A DNA stretch of 64,000 nt from Agrostemma githago (GCA_958450325.1 OY288256.1:15842557-15906556); one strand, 5' to 3'; counted from the first letter of the stretch, positions 47,182-59,500 are shown. A program made the numbers and translations. Notes: a model not told the origin generated them from the sequence alone.

Positions 47182-49525
47182 GGTAAGTAATTTAGTACTA
47201 TTTTAATTCGGGTCAGTTTTCTGCAAGAAGTCGAGCTAACGACATTAAACAAAAGCGCTTCCGGGAGGCAACCCGTGTCTGGAACGAGAAAGTTGGATTT
47301 TTTTTAGGAATCCGTGCAACTAGCATGAAGATGGGGCGACTAGCATGACGAAAGACCAAAAATCGAAGAAAAACTGAAGAAAATCGTCTTTTGGGGACGA
47401 AATTCCAGAGACCCAGGCGAGTCGCACGGAACCTGAGCGAGGCGCGCGGATACTTGTGCTGTAACATGTCAGTTTTTTCTAATTTAAAAAAAAAAAAATC
47501 AAATCAAATAAACCAAAAAGAAGAACGAACCCAGACTTGTCCATCTTCTTCCCCTTCACCCCAAATCCCTAATTCATCTTCTCCAATCCCAATTCTCCTA
47601 ATCAAATCCATCCTCCATTACTCAAAATCCTGTTCACCGTCATCCCTACCACTCTACCATCCCCCTCCACTCCAATTCGTTTCTGCCGGTCATCCGTTTG
47701 TGTCACCGGCGGGTCTTCAGTGTCGCTGGTCGCCAGGTCGCCATTAGCTCCACCACCGGTGTCTGTGCCGGTCAGTTTGTCGTCCGTCGTGTAGTCGTTA
47801 CTTCTGGTCAAGGTCAGGGGTTGAGTATCTCGGGTATCGTTCTCAATTCAAGTCCATATCCAAGGTTGTTGTTCCTGACTCGGTAATTCTTATCTTCACT
47901 TACTCTTTCCGTTTCAATTTTAGACCCGAGTCTTGTCGTCCATGGTATTTGTGAGCTGTTTCAGTGAGATTTGATTTGATTTAACCCAGATTGACATTTT
48001 CGTGTCAATCAGTCTGTGTCAGCCTGCCGGTCAGTTTGGAGTCGTGTTCCAGGTCTTTCAAATAATAGAGGACAACTGTGTTCATAGTCGAGTCAGTAGC
48101 CAGTCCGTCCCGTTTGTCCTTATAGAGTTCTGCCACTAGTTGAGTTGGTCTCGGCTGTCTCAGTTACTTAGTTGTCATGAACGAGTTCGCGGATACTGAG
48201 TTGTTGTTTTCGGTTGGGCTACATTGTTGATTATGGCTGACTTTTGGTGGTATTAGTTACTGGGCTTAGTAGTGTCTATCCATATTGTTATCGAGGGATA
48301 GGCGTTGGCTAAGTCAGTTCGTTTCGAAGTTGGGTGGAGTTTTGTTGACTCCGTTCCAGAGTTGCGTTGGCTGGCTGCCTGACTCTAATATTGCTTACTT
48401 GAAGTTGGTGGTGTGGGGTCTAATTATCGATTTTATGGAGTAATTTGATTAACTACTATCTTGAGAGCTGAGACAAGGTGAAGTGAGCTTGTCAGTATTC
48501 ATGAGACGGAGGTTTGGGTGCTACGTTCTAGTTATGCTTTGGAATATCTCTGTAACGTTACCATACTTGTGACGGGTTGTTTATCATGTTCAAAGCCCTC
48601 TTCCTCGTTTATTGGTTTTATCTATGTTCTTTATCTCACATTGAGGACAATGCTCAGAATAATCGTGGGGAGGGATTTATATTTGTCTCGTCTTTGTAAC
48701 CGTCTTTTGTGCTGTAATTTGAAGAAAAAGAAAAAAAATTCAAGAAAAAAAAAGATGAAAGAAAAAAAAAAGAATGAAAAAAATAAAAACCCGGCTAGGT
48801 GAAAACCCGAAAAGGCGCCTAGGCAAGAATGGGAAATGTGGCCGAGGACGGAGTGAAAACTCGAAAGGGCGCTCCGGGTAAAAAGAAAAATCGAGTTGCG
48901 TGCCACGAGAGTAGTGTGAGTTGAAAAAAATGAAAAGCTAGAGTGAAAATCCGCAAGGGCGGACACTCTAGGCAAAATGAGGGATTTAAGAAAAAATTCA
49001 CATTACTTTCTCCATTCTTGGTGTTGGTGTCATAAGAAGGGTGACAAAGAAGGTCGGTCGGGTAGGATTAGTGGTAAAGGTGAGAAGAATCGCGGTGCGG
49101 AGTGAAGTGATTGCACCTTATTTATCCGATTGGGTGTAATTGTTTTGATTTGGCGATTAGAGGCGATTAGGTAATTCACATGGTTTGGTGTTGTATTGGT
49201 TGTGATCATTATTGATGTATTTTTGTGATTATTTGAAACCGTGTGAATCTGTATTAGGATTGGAGCGATAAGGGGCGTTAGAGTTTGGTTTAGCTTTTAT
49301 TGATTTATGATGTCCTGTTGTCGTGATGATAATTCTAGAGTTGATGATATTTTGTCGGTGACGTATATTGGTAACATATGTTGTTACATGAGGGAGTTTG
49401 AAGGAAGGTGAGCGAGAGCCGTGAGTGTAATGTTTTCCCGCGCGTTTTGGACTAGTGATAGTTATTTTTATTGCGATCTTCGAGTTTTACTCGAGGACGA
49501 GTGAAGGTTCAAGCGTGGGGATATT
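47182..49525 (+). other. A1 interior, non-coding 3' part
   Basis: It holds a pyrimidine-rich leader-like block (47,520-47,640), G/T-rich sequence, an A-rich tract (48,722-48,790) and three copies of a motif around GTGAAAA.CCG.AAGGGCG (48,800, 48,853 and 48,949). The last bases form the purine tract used as second-strand primer. Confidence 0.6.
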
Positions 49526-49912
49526 TGATCGGTCGTATTTAGTCATGGGTATAATGATGATTTAAGTGTAATTGGGTTGACTAAATCAGTGTTTTTATGT
49601 CCCGTTGGTGTAATATTTATGATATCATTGTTATAAGCCTATTTGAGGATTCTCGGTTCGGGTCGTGAATAAAAAGAGAAAACAAAACTTGGAAGGCCCA
49701 AGATGAAGATATACCGAAGAAGTCCGGATCGAGAATGGGAGGAAACAAGATTATCGAGAAACAAAGCATAGAATTCAACGTGCCATGTGTGTTGTACCGG
49801 AAGACCACGAGTCGTGCCAAGTACCCACAGGTCGCTCGCATTGCTGGAGTGGAAGGCAGTCAACATACTATTGTGTTGTGTCAGCCTTGTTGGATTATTC
49901 TTAGGATTAGTA

Positions 49913-49968
<56 letters not shown>

Positions 49969-50902
49969 TAGACTTTGGTAAGTGTTAGACTTACGTTAGT
50001 TTTATTAGACTACTATTAATGCCTAGTTTTATGAATATAGATCATTGTTATTCATATTTATCTTTAGAGTTGTACGTTCATTAGGGATGAACCTTAGTTC
50101 TATGTGTAACTAATTTTCTCATCTCGGTTCAAGACATTGAAACGCTTAATTATCAGTTGTGAGTTTGAAAGTTCTAATCTTTATTCTTGATTATTGATTA
50201 ATTGCTCAGTTTAATTATATATGAATGTTGTTATTGATTTCTAGAGTGATCAACTAGGTTTCTATTTCATCGTTCTATTGTTAGTTTTGTTAATTGAACA
50301 GGATTTGTTGATTAACTTGACCTGAGTAACATCTAAGACTTAATTATTGAACGGGATTCGTTGATATTAAGACTTAGGAGCAATTATCATAGATTTATAG
50401 CACAACTGGATTGTATGTGTTTATTTATCTCTTTATCGAATTCTCTATTTATTAGTGCTGCTGTTGAATTAAATCTAGAACTGGATTGTTTAGGTTGTTT
50501 AACAGTTAGGACTAATTAAGAACGGGATACGTTTTAATTAGTTATCCATAAGGAGGATTAGAATCTACGATTCACGATAAAGTAATCAAGAGTAATAATT
50601 TGAACCGGATTTCGATGATCAATTGTGATTAAGTTGTGGATTTGTTCTTGACCGAGACCTTTTAATCATCTGATTTAGTTAAAGTTTTAATCTTTATCAG
50701 TTTTAGTTGTTAGAAAATCATTCAAAACCCCTCTTTCTTAGTGTTTAATTAATTAGTTATTTATCGTTCTACATTAGTACGCATTTATAGTTAATCCGAT
50801 TCTCTGTGGGTTCGACCCTTATTTCCATTATACTACTGTTTTAGTTAGTTGGTTATAAGTGATTATAAATTATAATTTGAGGCGTACGACTTCAGCCTGT
50901 CA
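49526..50902 (+). repeat. A1 3' LTR
   Basis: The partner of 44,332-45,711, with one fewer TTA unit in the microsatellite (about 49,914-49,966). Confidence 0.93.
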
Positions 50903-51530
50903 AATGTTTAAATAGTTTAATGTATAAGTTTTTTTTAAAAAAAAAATCAGCCATTTTAATAGTCACGCAGGTCAGACCAATAGTCACACTTGAGCAGAGC
51001 ATAAGTCACATACATTGTTTTCTTAATATTGAGGTAAGTCACATTCGTTACTAAGGAAAGTCATAGTCGTTACTGAGGAAAGTCACGCAAGTCATATAAT
51101 TAAAGAGTTCACGGTATTGAGGAAAGTCACAGTTGTTAAGTTACATACATTATTTTCATAGTATTGAGGAAAGTCACGGTCGTTACTGAGGAAAGTCACA
51201 CAAGTCACATTCGTTATTGAGGAAAGTCACAGTCGTTACTGAGGAAAGTCACAGTCGTTTTTACAGTCAGTCAAATAACCACCTTTGAATGGTTAAAAAA
51301 ATATAGTAATAAGAATGTTTTTACAGTCAATCAATATAATATTTCCAAATAGAATATATTAATTGGATTATTTTTTTGTTGGATGAATAATGTTTGAAGA
51401 TGAGGTTGTTCTTTTTTTTGGATGAACGAAGCTTGAAGATGAAGATCTTTTTTTTTTGTTGGATGAATGAAGTTTGAAGATGAAGTTGTTCTTTTTTGTG
51501 GGATGAATGAAGTTTGAAATAGTCTTGTCC
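50903..51530. repeat. Short tandem repeats right of A1
   Basis: About 50,960-51,270 consists of irregular copies of GAGGAAAGTCAC and AGTCGTTACT. 51,370-51,520 holds four copies of a unit around GGATGAATGAAGTTTGAAGATG. The AAAGTCAC motif is the inverse of the GTGACTTT motif at 43,548-44,020, on the other side of A1. Confidence 0.65.
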
Positions 51531-52930
51531 TCCACTCTTACAGGATAATCACCACCTCAATAGCACAAGATGAGGAGATCAAGGAAAAGCAATCCACCCT
51601 TTCATCTTCGTTTTTCCTTTACTCTCGTATAGGAGTTGGGTTGTTGCTATTTGGAGGCTCTCGAAGAGATGAGCGTTTTGGGATTTGTTGTTGATTGCGT
51701 GTTGAATTTTGATGGAGACTGGAGTGCATGACTTTACTTGTGTTTTCCCTTATTTACTTTCACTTTTTCTTGTATTCTTTTTTATTTTGTATAGTGCGTC
51801 TAGGATTAAAAAATTTTCGGAAACCCGATTACAAGCTTATTGCGATAATCCATTTTGAATTTTGGACCTTAATCTAGTAGAATGACTCTAAATCAATGAA
51901 TATGTTGATCTTTTAGCTTGAGTCCACCTTTTCTACTAGAGGTTTACTTCGGGGTTTGCATTTGACCACCTTGACCACCTATGGAGGAGTTAGGCCTTGG
52001 TTACCGCATCACGTTTTCTAGGTGACCTTGCTCGAATGTCCGTTGCACCTTTAGTCCAAATTCTTCTCATCTTTTTGTGGGTTATCCGGGGATGGCGTGC
52101 GTTCTTGGATACCTATTTTTCCTTCCACCTATACATCGTCACAATATGTTTACAAAAATAAACCTCCATGCTTGGTTTTGAACCACATCAAAAAGCCAAA
52201 AAGGGTAAATCAAAGCAAAACAAAAAAGGCACAAACAAATGAAAATCAAAGGAGAGGAAAGGAACATCAATGAAGAATCATATCATCAAAAACATCTTCT
52301 CCCAAAAAAAAAGCCTTATGATCAACTTTTTACCGTGAAGTGCTTACTAGAGGACAGAGTTCGGAGGAAGGAAGACAGCGGTGATTAGTCGATAACTTTT
52401 TGTTTGGACTAATTCGGATAATTTGAGTTTGGAACGACCCTCTTGGCCTTAGCTAAAGAGAGCAGGATAACACCTACATACAATGTCAAACGACTCCATG
52501 GCTCTCATTCCAATCCGTTTAATACCCCGTCGTATCTCTTTAGAAGATTAGGAGGACCTACCTAATTCATCAACATTTTTATTGCTTTAATGTCATACTA
52601 TTAGACTTTGGTTCTTTTCCACCTGGGTGATCTAGTTTGGAATGTTCATGATTGTTTAAGTAAGTAATCGGTGTCTTTCTCGCCGTCTCGATGAAGGATT
52701 CTGTGTTTTATTTTTTCGCTGGACGCGCCTATTCTTTTGTGCTTATTTGTTTTTGTGTATTTAGTCGCATCCACCATTTTGATCAAGACCCAACTTGCCT
52801 TGCATTGAAGTACCTTACCTCATAAGTATTCCAATGTGAGTTGAAGGGACGGATCGGACCCGTTAATTGCCCCGTGTTGGCTTAGCATAGTCTAGCTTAG
52901 CAGTATTATTACTTAGTTTCTTTTTGGGTC
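51531..52930 (+). mobile_element. Probable Gypsy internal 3' region (debris)
   Basis: No intact ORF. Its right end (CTTTTTGGGTC) continues, after removal of the solo LTR, as TTTGTTCGAGGACGAGC and a purine tract at 57,797-57,834, leading into an LTR at 57,835. It is therefore read as the end of the interior of that element. The left limit is unknown. Confidence 0.4.
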
Positions 52931-54308
52931 TGATGGGGGTCATCGTGAACCCGCATGCAAATAACCACGACAAACAACTATGTAGTAGCGGTAAGTCGGG
53001 ATCGATACACAGGGGCGGTATGTGAAATTGGTCAAGTCTAAATCTAACGGTGTTTAGGGTCTGAAAAAAGGGGGGAGTTTGGAATAGGATCGAAACTAGA
53101 CTAAGGAAATAACTTAAAGCAAAGAACAATAATAGGGAAGAAGCTAGGGGGAGTCGGGCAATCAGAAACGGGATATAAAGACAAAGAGTCAAGCAACCGA
53201 TACACAATTGAAAAAGGGGTGAGTCATCTTTCGGTTTCTCTACCCAACTTAGCTAAAAATCGCTTTTGCGACGAAGAAGGTAAGTCATTAATCGGAATTA
53301 TCCACACTCCTAGTTTCTCCATATTGACAAGGGTGAATGCGAGTCGACTAAATTGATCAAGTAAACTCCACAAGCATACAACAAATCCAAATAGACAAAT
53401 CAACTAAAGTGCATCCAATCACAATAATTCTCAATCCATACTACCCGATTTCATCCTCCCTTAACCCCCTAACAAGAATCTACTCACTAATCATGGCAAA
53501 ACCAACAAAAACTACTAAGAAGGAAGTTCGGCAAAAGCAAGCAATTCATGCTAATCAAGAAGATGGCAATAATTCAATCTAATCACAATTGACATAAATA
53601 AAGCCAAAAACTAATTCTACTAGGAAAAACAATAACAAGGCAATATAAAACAAGAAAAACAATACAATAAAGAAAGAACTAGAAAGTAAACCAATTAAGG
53701 AGGAGAGAGAGGAGATAAAAGTACCAACAACGGAGAAATTTCAAAGGAAGAAGATGAAGATTGAAATAAATATTAAATTTTGAAGAAGAAATACAAGAAC
53801 TTTGTCACCCAATTCTTGCAATTCCTTCAATCTTCTAATTAGATCTAAATCTAGACTAATGTTGTTACTAGATTTAAATGATAAAGAGTAATCTAAGGTA
53901 ATGAAGTTTTTCTAGATCTAATGGAGCTTACTAATAGAGACTCAAAATGGGGATTCTACTAGAGTCGCTTATGGTAGAAATCTAGGGTTAACTATATATA
54001 CAGTAATGGGTCATTAAAACAAACACTACAAGAAATACTTCAAGTAGCTACCGATATATATAAGTCGCTGGACGAAGAGATGGATTGGAAGGAAAAACCA
54101 ATTCCCGGTAGCGATCGAAATCAGTCGCTAAAAGGGGAGCGCGCGACCGATATCGGTCGCTAGTGTCAGTGATTTAGCGACCAAAATCAGTCGCTAAAAG
54201 GGGAGCGCGCGACCGACGTCGGTCGCTAAGTAGCGACTGAATTAAAAACCGCGCGACCGTTGTCGGTCGCTAACTGGTCTGATTTTTTTTAAATCAGCGA
54301 ACACCCAC

Positions 54309-54327
54309 CCCCCCCCCCCCCCCCCCA
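54309..54327. repeat. Poly(C) run
   Basis: An uninterrupted C homopolymer of about 19 bases in the CACTA left flank. Its exact length is likely uncertain in the assembly. Confidence 0.7.
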
Positions 54328-55013
54328 ACCCCCGCACAACCTTCATTTCACTCTCTTTCTCTCTCTCTACCTCGCCTCCCCCTTCTCTCCACCCGCGCCC
54401 TTCATCATCCTTCGTCTTCATTCCTTATTCTTTTCTCGACTTTTCTTAGTTACGGTATGCTTTCTATCTATACTTAATTTAAATTATTTGTTAATTTTTG
54501 TATTTATTTAGTTAGATGTTTTTATAGTGTAGTGTTGTTGTTGTTGGAGTATTTAGTGTAGTTAGAATGTTAATTGCCCATAGGTTCCCCAATTTGAAAA
54601 TAGGTAGATTGTTAGTATAAAGTTAGGGTTTATGGTTAAGTAGTTGAATGAATTGGGTTGTTTTAATGTGTTAGGAAATTAGAAGTGAAAATATAACTAT
54701 GCCGATTTAGTGATGTACTTATAGACGGATTAGGTGCAAATATTACTATGTTTAGGTGAATTGAGAATTCTACTAAATATGTGAGTAGTGTATATTAGTA
54801 AATTACTACGAGGAGGAGGATGTAGTTGGTTCGAATAGGCAGGTGGGAGATGACAGCGATAGCGATGATGATTGCTAGTACGGTATAGTTTTGATAAGTT
54901 ATACGGAGTATTATTTCAATATAATAGTCTTTATTTAATATTTTGGGTATATTATTTCAATATTATGTTGTCAATTTCTAACTTTCTATTTTCGTCTGCA
55001 GATATGACGTTGG

Positions 55014-56566
55014 GCAGAAGAAACCGGTTTGGTTGCGGGAGCAGGAACATGAGTTCCTAGCAACAGGAGGACCAGCTGAAGGACCAACAGGAAGACCAGT
55101 AGGAGCAAAACGAGGAGGAGGCGGACGAGGATCAGCAACCTGAACAACCACAGGGACCTCACGAGCATGAATTTCGACAAGACGGGCGCCTAATTATGAG
55201 CCCCGAGAAGACATGGTGAAGCATTATATTATTAGCAATGTCATTACTGGTTTTCAAACTTCAATCACATTAGCAACTTCATTTTATTTCATTTTTTTTG
55301 TGAGACATCATCTTATTTCATTCTTCGGTGTAGGTTTCGGGATCGATTGGTGGTGACTGGTGTGTCGGACAGTTTCATGAAAAAATTGACTACTTACTGC
55401 ACTGGTTGGACCCAGGTGCCTCGGTGGCAGCAGGAGAAGTGGTTCGACAACTTTAAGGTGCACCAATTTTTTTGTTTTATTAATTTGCTTTTATTATTTA
55501 CGGATTACTAATACACTAACAACAAACGATCTTGCAGTTGAAACACTATTGGAACCCCAGTCTCGAGGTGGCTGCGAGGGACCAATACATGGACGTCGCG
55601 AAGCCAAGGTACAAAGACAACATGTGGAAGTTGGCGAGCGAGGGAAGGGCACACAAATACCTTAAAGGTTTGATTACTCAATTAGTGTTCGTACTTGAAT
55701 AGAAAGTTGTATATATCTTCAATTTGCTTACTGATCTCTTCATATGAATTGTAGGTGCCGCCATTGAACAGTTCAAAAAAGTCCGCTCCGACCCGAAGTT
55801 CATTAAGAGATCACTCCCGGCGAAGAAGAACAAGAGGCGGGGAGGAGACCCCGAGGCGGAAGCGGTGGCCACCCACTACGGTGGGTCGCAGTCGATGCAT
55901 CAGCGGGCTATGAATGTAAGTATTTCCTTTCCCTTGATTTTTATTTTGGATTCTTATTTAATGTTTTCATTGAAAATATAAATAATAAATCTACATGTAC
56001 TATCAAGAGTTAAAGAGGAAAACAGGAGAACTCCACCCGCCTGTACAGCTGTTTCTTGACACGAAGAGCAAGGGGGACTCCACCAACGGTCAAAGCTTCG
56101 TTACGAAGAGGGACGCCGCCATTTGGGTAAGTTTCTAACATAAGGCTTCTTTACATTGTTCTTTACATCTCACCTAATCATCACTACAATTTCTTTTAGA
56201 GATCATATTTGGAGGCCACTAACGCGCCCGACGCTGAAGGTGTGGACCCGACCGAGATTTGGTTCAAAGTCGTGCAAGGGTACCGCAAGGGAGCGGTGTA
56301 CGGTACGGGGAACGCTCACAGCCTGTACTGGACACCACCCAATGCTCGGGGGGGGGGGGGATGCGACCTCGACGGAGTATGTACCGTCCGTCGTTGCTAA
56401 GATGAGGTCAGAACTGCAAGAGGAGAGGGCGCAACGGGATGCTATGGCTGAGAGGATTAGGGAGCAGGATGAGAGGTTGAAGATGCAGGATGAGCGTATC
56501 CAGCGACAGGATGCATTCAGCTTGCAAATTCTAGAAAAGCTAAACCGCCTGAGGAGCATGCAGTAG
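55014..56566 (+). pseudogene. CACTA transposase-associated gene (Transposase_24/Ptta type), spliced
   Basis: Six exons can be joined in frame with GT-AG introns: 55,014-55,215, 55,334-55,457, 55,538-55,667, 55,755-55,915, 56,010-56,126 and 56,200-56,566. Exon 1 is Gln/Glu-rich and ends HEFRQDGRLIMSPEKTW, the usual family entry. Exons 2-4 give QVPRWQQEKWFDNFK, KHYWNPSLEVAARDQYMD, MWKLASEGRAHKYLKG and the basic SLPAKKNKRRGG segment. Exons 5 and 6 give the RDAAIW and DPTEIWFKVVQGYRKGAVYGTGN segments, then a coiled-coil-like tail (EERAQRDAMAERIREQDERL). Two TAG codons sit in exon 1, and a run of G at 56,349-56,361 shifts the frame by one, so as read it is a pseudogene. The protein binds or assists at transposon ends in this superfamily. 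Confidence 0.75.
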
Positions 56567-57834
56567 CAGAACTGAAACTCCGGCCCCATTCCCCAACACA
56601 GAGATCCTAGAGACCCCTTCAATGGGGATGGTAGTGGTTCTTCAGCTAGTTTCCCTGTTAGCTAAGTAGATTGAAAATAGTTTGTAGTTTGTGAATGTTT
56701 ATTGAAAACAGTTTGTAACAACACTCTTAATTTAGTGTATTCACGACGTTTGCTTACTTGGTTGCCAATTCTGGAGTCTGAAGCTGGCGTAACGTTTAGA
56801 ATGTTTGGAATGATGTTTAAGACGTATTGTGGTTGTTGGCTTGTTTTATTGTGCAGATTTTGGCTAGAAAAGAAACAAATAAAATCGGCCTATAACAGGT
56901 CCGGTAGCGACTGATATGAGTCGCTAAACTATTCATTTAGCGACTAACATCAGTCGGTATAAGAAGCTCAATAAGCGCCACGTCACACCCTTTAGCGACC
57001 GATGTCGGTCGCTAACCTTACATCCTTAGCAACTGATATCGGTCGCTAAGGAGATGCCTTAGCAACTGATTTCGGTCGCTACATTTAGCGGCTGAAATCG
57101 GTCGCGCGTAATATTTAGCGACCGATATCAGTCGCCCGAAGCGACTATCTGGTGCGACTGTTTCTTAGCGACTGTCATCTGTCGTGCGTCTATTTTAGCG
57201 ACAGATGACGGTGGCTAAGATCAGTCGCCCGAGACTTTAATTCTTGTAGTGCGAAGCCCAAAACTGATTTTTGCTTGCTTAGTGAAACTTCATCCTTCGG
57301 GTCTTCATAGAGTGAAACTTTGCTCTGTGAATTTCTGGAATTCACCTAGTCAGTTCTTCTTCCACAATGCAAAATTCGGGGTGCCATTGCCGTCGGGTGA
57401 AACTTTACACGATGGGTAAAAGTTTCGCCCGGTTAACCCTTCTTCTTGAAGACCTTCAGAGGTGCAGAAATGTCGTCCGGTGAAACTTCACCCGATAGAC
57501 TCATTCTCTTCTTTCCTTGGATTTCACTTCTTATGGTTCAGTTTTCCCGTCTTAGTGACAAATTCTCGGACGGTGTTCTATTCCCTTGTGCTCGTATAAG
57601 CTCGGATATGCTCTTGGAAGGATTCCTATCAAAACAAATAGAAAAAGTACTCAAAAACACATAAAATGCACAAGAGAGACGCTAAAGCGAGAAAGACTTG
57701 GATAAGGCGATAATCGAACATAAATCCTACGAAAGCGATAGGAAAACGAGCCTAGATGGGTGGAAAATTGAGCCAAAATTGACACATATCAGGGTCTTTG
57801 TTCGAGGACGAGCAACGGTCTAGTGTGGAGGATT

Positions 57835-59500
57835 TGATGTGTGCTAAATTTAGCCCATTTTCCCTTCCATTTGGACTCATTTTCCTCCGCTTTTGTGAGA
57901 TTAGAATGCGATTATCGTTCTATTCTTAGTCTTTCTTGCATTAGCGATTGTCTTGTACATTTCACGTGTTTTTGGGTAGTTTTTCTATCTATTTTGATAG
58001 GATTCGTCTCCAAGAGCATGTCCAAGTTTCCACGAGCACAAGAGAGTGGAATACTGTCCAGAAGCAACACACGAAACCTAAAGTCCAAACAACCAAACGA
58101 CAAAGAGCGAAACCATAAAAGAGGTCAAACAACACATCGGGTGAAGTTTCACCTGATGAGGAATCACCGGGCGAAGTTTCGCCTGGCGACATATCGACCT
58201 CCCCGAAGATCTTCAAGAATTTGAACCCACCGGATGAAACCATCGGGCAAAACTTTCACTCACCGGGTGAAGTTTCAGTCGACGGTAGTGAGGCCCCCAA
58301 ATGCAAAATCTGAAGAAAAAAGTCCATCGGGCGAAACCACCGGGTGAAGTTTCACCCGACGAAAATGGTTCGTAAATGTCAGTAATCCGCATGGCGAAGT
58401 TTCACCCTTTGAGGATCCATAGGGCAAAAGTTTCACTCAAAGTGCAAAAATCAGATTTGGGCTTGGTTTAGTAATCCATTAAGCAACTATTATATATAGT
58501 TTAACGTAATTAGATGAAGCGTACATTAGACTTTAGAGAGCCATTAGGTAACATTCATTAGGAGGCTTCATAGTTTTCATCAATATTCATCTTCTTCCTC
58601 TAACTTTAGTTCAAAATTATTGTAATTACCAATTCTAGATTTAATCAAAAAGTTTTTGAGAGATCATCAAAGGATTAGTGACAAATCCATTATTTTCTTC
58701 TTCATGGTTTCATTTTTATCTCTATGCATCTTTATCTTCTTCATCATTATTTTACTCTATTGTTGGTATACTTCTCTTCCTCTCCCTATTCTCTAGTTTA
58801 GTTTTTACTCTTACTCCTTTATTCTTTTCCTTTGATTTTCCTTGCATTGTTTTTAGATTGATTAATAGTTTCATTTGTTGATCTTAGTTTCCTTCATTGT
58901 GATAGTTTTAATTCCTCTAGTTTTCATCATCATGCAATGTTGTTAGTATGTATGACTACCTTAGTTATTGTTCTTGATATTTCATCCATGAATTGTGAGT
59001 AGATTCTTGTTAGGGGGTTAAGGGAGGAGGATTTTGGGTAATATAAATTGAGGAATTATGGTTTGGTTGCATATCTGTCGATCTATCTTGTTTAAGGTTA
59101 TTGTGTATTTGTTGTCTTAGTCCGGCCAACTAGATCGACCTTGACTCACTCCTATCAGTATGGGGAAAATCGGGGTAAGAGTTACCTTGACTTGAGATTT
59201 ACCATTTTTCGCCGCGAAAGCGGAATCTAGATAAGTTGGGTGAAGAAATCGAAAGGTGACTTTGTCGCTTTATCGACCTTGTGACCGACCCCATAATCCC
59301 TTGATTTGTAGAACCCTATATCCGATTCCCCGACTCCCCCAAATGCCTTTTCCTTATTGATTAATATTTGTCATTAATCGCATCATTACTGTAGTCTTGA
59401 CTCAAAACCCCCCATTAAGACCCTAAACGTATTAGGCCCTTTCTCAATCAACCCTGTGGACCCACCTCGACTTACCACATCTACATTTATTGTTTTTGTT
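57835..59500 (+). repeat. Gypsy-type 3' LTR, same family as the solo LTR
   Basis: It starts TGATGTGTGCTAAATTTAG right after a purine tract (GTGTGGAGGATT) and matches the reverse complement of the solo LTR at many landmarks: GTTAGGGGGTTAAGGGAGGA, AAGTTGGGTGAAG and GACTTACCAC. The right end is diverged and approximate. From 58,135 to 58,410 it contains several copies of the palindrome CGGGTGAAGTTTCACCCG in varying states. Confidence 0.65.

Larger units (their letters stand above)
44332..50902 (+). mobile_element. A1: Athila-like non-autonomous LTR retrotransposon
   Basis: A 6,571-bp element with TG...CA LTRs (1,380 and 1,377 bp) and a perfect AATGT duplication (44,327-44,331 and 50,903-50,907). 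The PBS TGGCGCCGTTGCCGGGGA at 45,717-45,734 is the Athila-type one (tRNA-Asp as I recall). A purine-rich tract (GCGTGGGGATATT) precedes the 3' LTR. It has a gag-derived ORF but no protease, RT or integrase. The LTRs differ by about a dozen substitutions plus one TTA unit by eye, so insertion was recent relative to the debris around it. Confidence 0.93.
54024..57251 (+). mobile_element. CACTA (En/Spm-type) DNA transposon
   Basis: A 3,228-bp element starting CACTACAAGAAAT and ending with the inverse of CACTACAAGAAT, the canonical CACTA terminus. Both subterminal regions (54,047-54,290 and 56,895-57,235) are packed with palindromic sites of the type GCGACYGATATCGGTCGC. These resemble the subterminal transposase-binding repeats of En/Spm. 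The 3-bp duplication is not clean (AAA against CGA). The related LTR reads TTTGGGCTTGGTTTAG (about 58,456-58,471) without insertion and marks the target. It carries a transposase-24-like gene but no TnpD-type transposase beyond a possible acidic C-terminal remnant at 54,806-54,879, so it is non-autonomous. Confidence 0.88.
52931..57791 (-). mobile_element. Solo LTR in inverted orientation, split by a CACTA transposon
   Basis: On the minus strand it starts TGATATGTGTCAATTTTGG at 57,791 and ends GACCCCCATCA at 52,931. It is flanked by a perfect GGGTC duplication (52,926-52,930 and 57,792-57,796) with no interior, which is the definition of a solo LTR. Its length without the CACTA element is about 1.63 kb. 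It is the reverse complement (diverged) of the LTR starting at 57,835. Open frames inside are not genes. Confidence 0.85.

Noticed and set aside
47391..47886. Possible captured host exon in A1 (pyrimidine-rich leader and short frames)
   Set aside because: No conserved protein segment is recognisable. Similar leader-like sequence is common in Athila 3' regions.
48518..49001. Lys-rich and Phe-rich frames
   Set aside because: They cover an A-rich tract in the non-coding part of A1.
57989..58243. Short minus-strand frame in the LTR
   Set aside because: It lies wholly within LTR sequence and partly follows the repeated palindromes.
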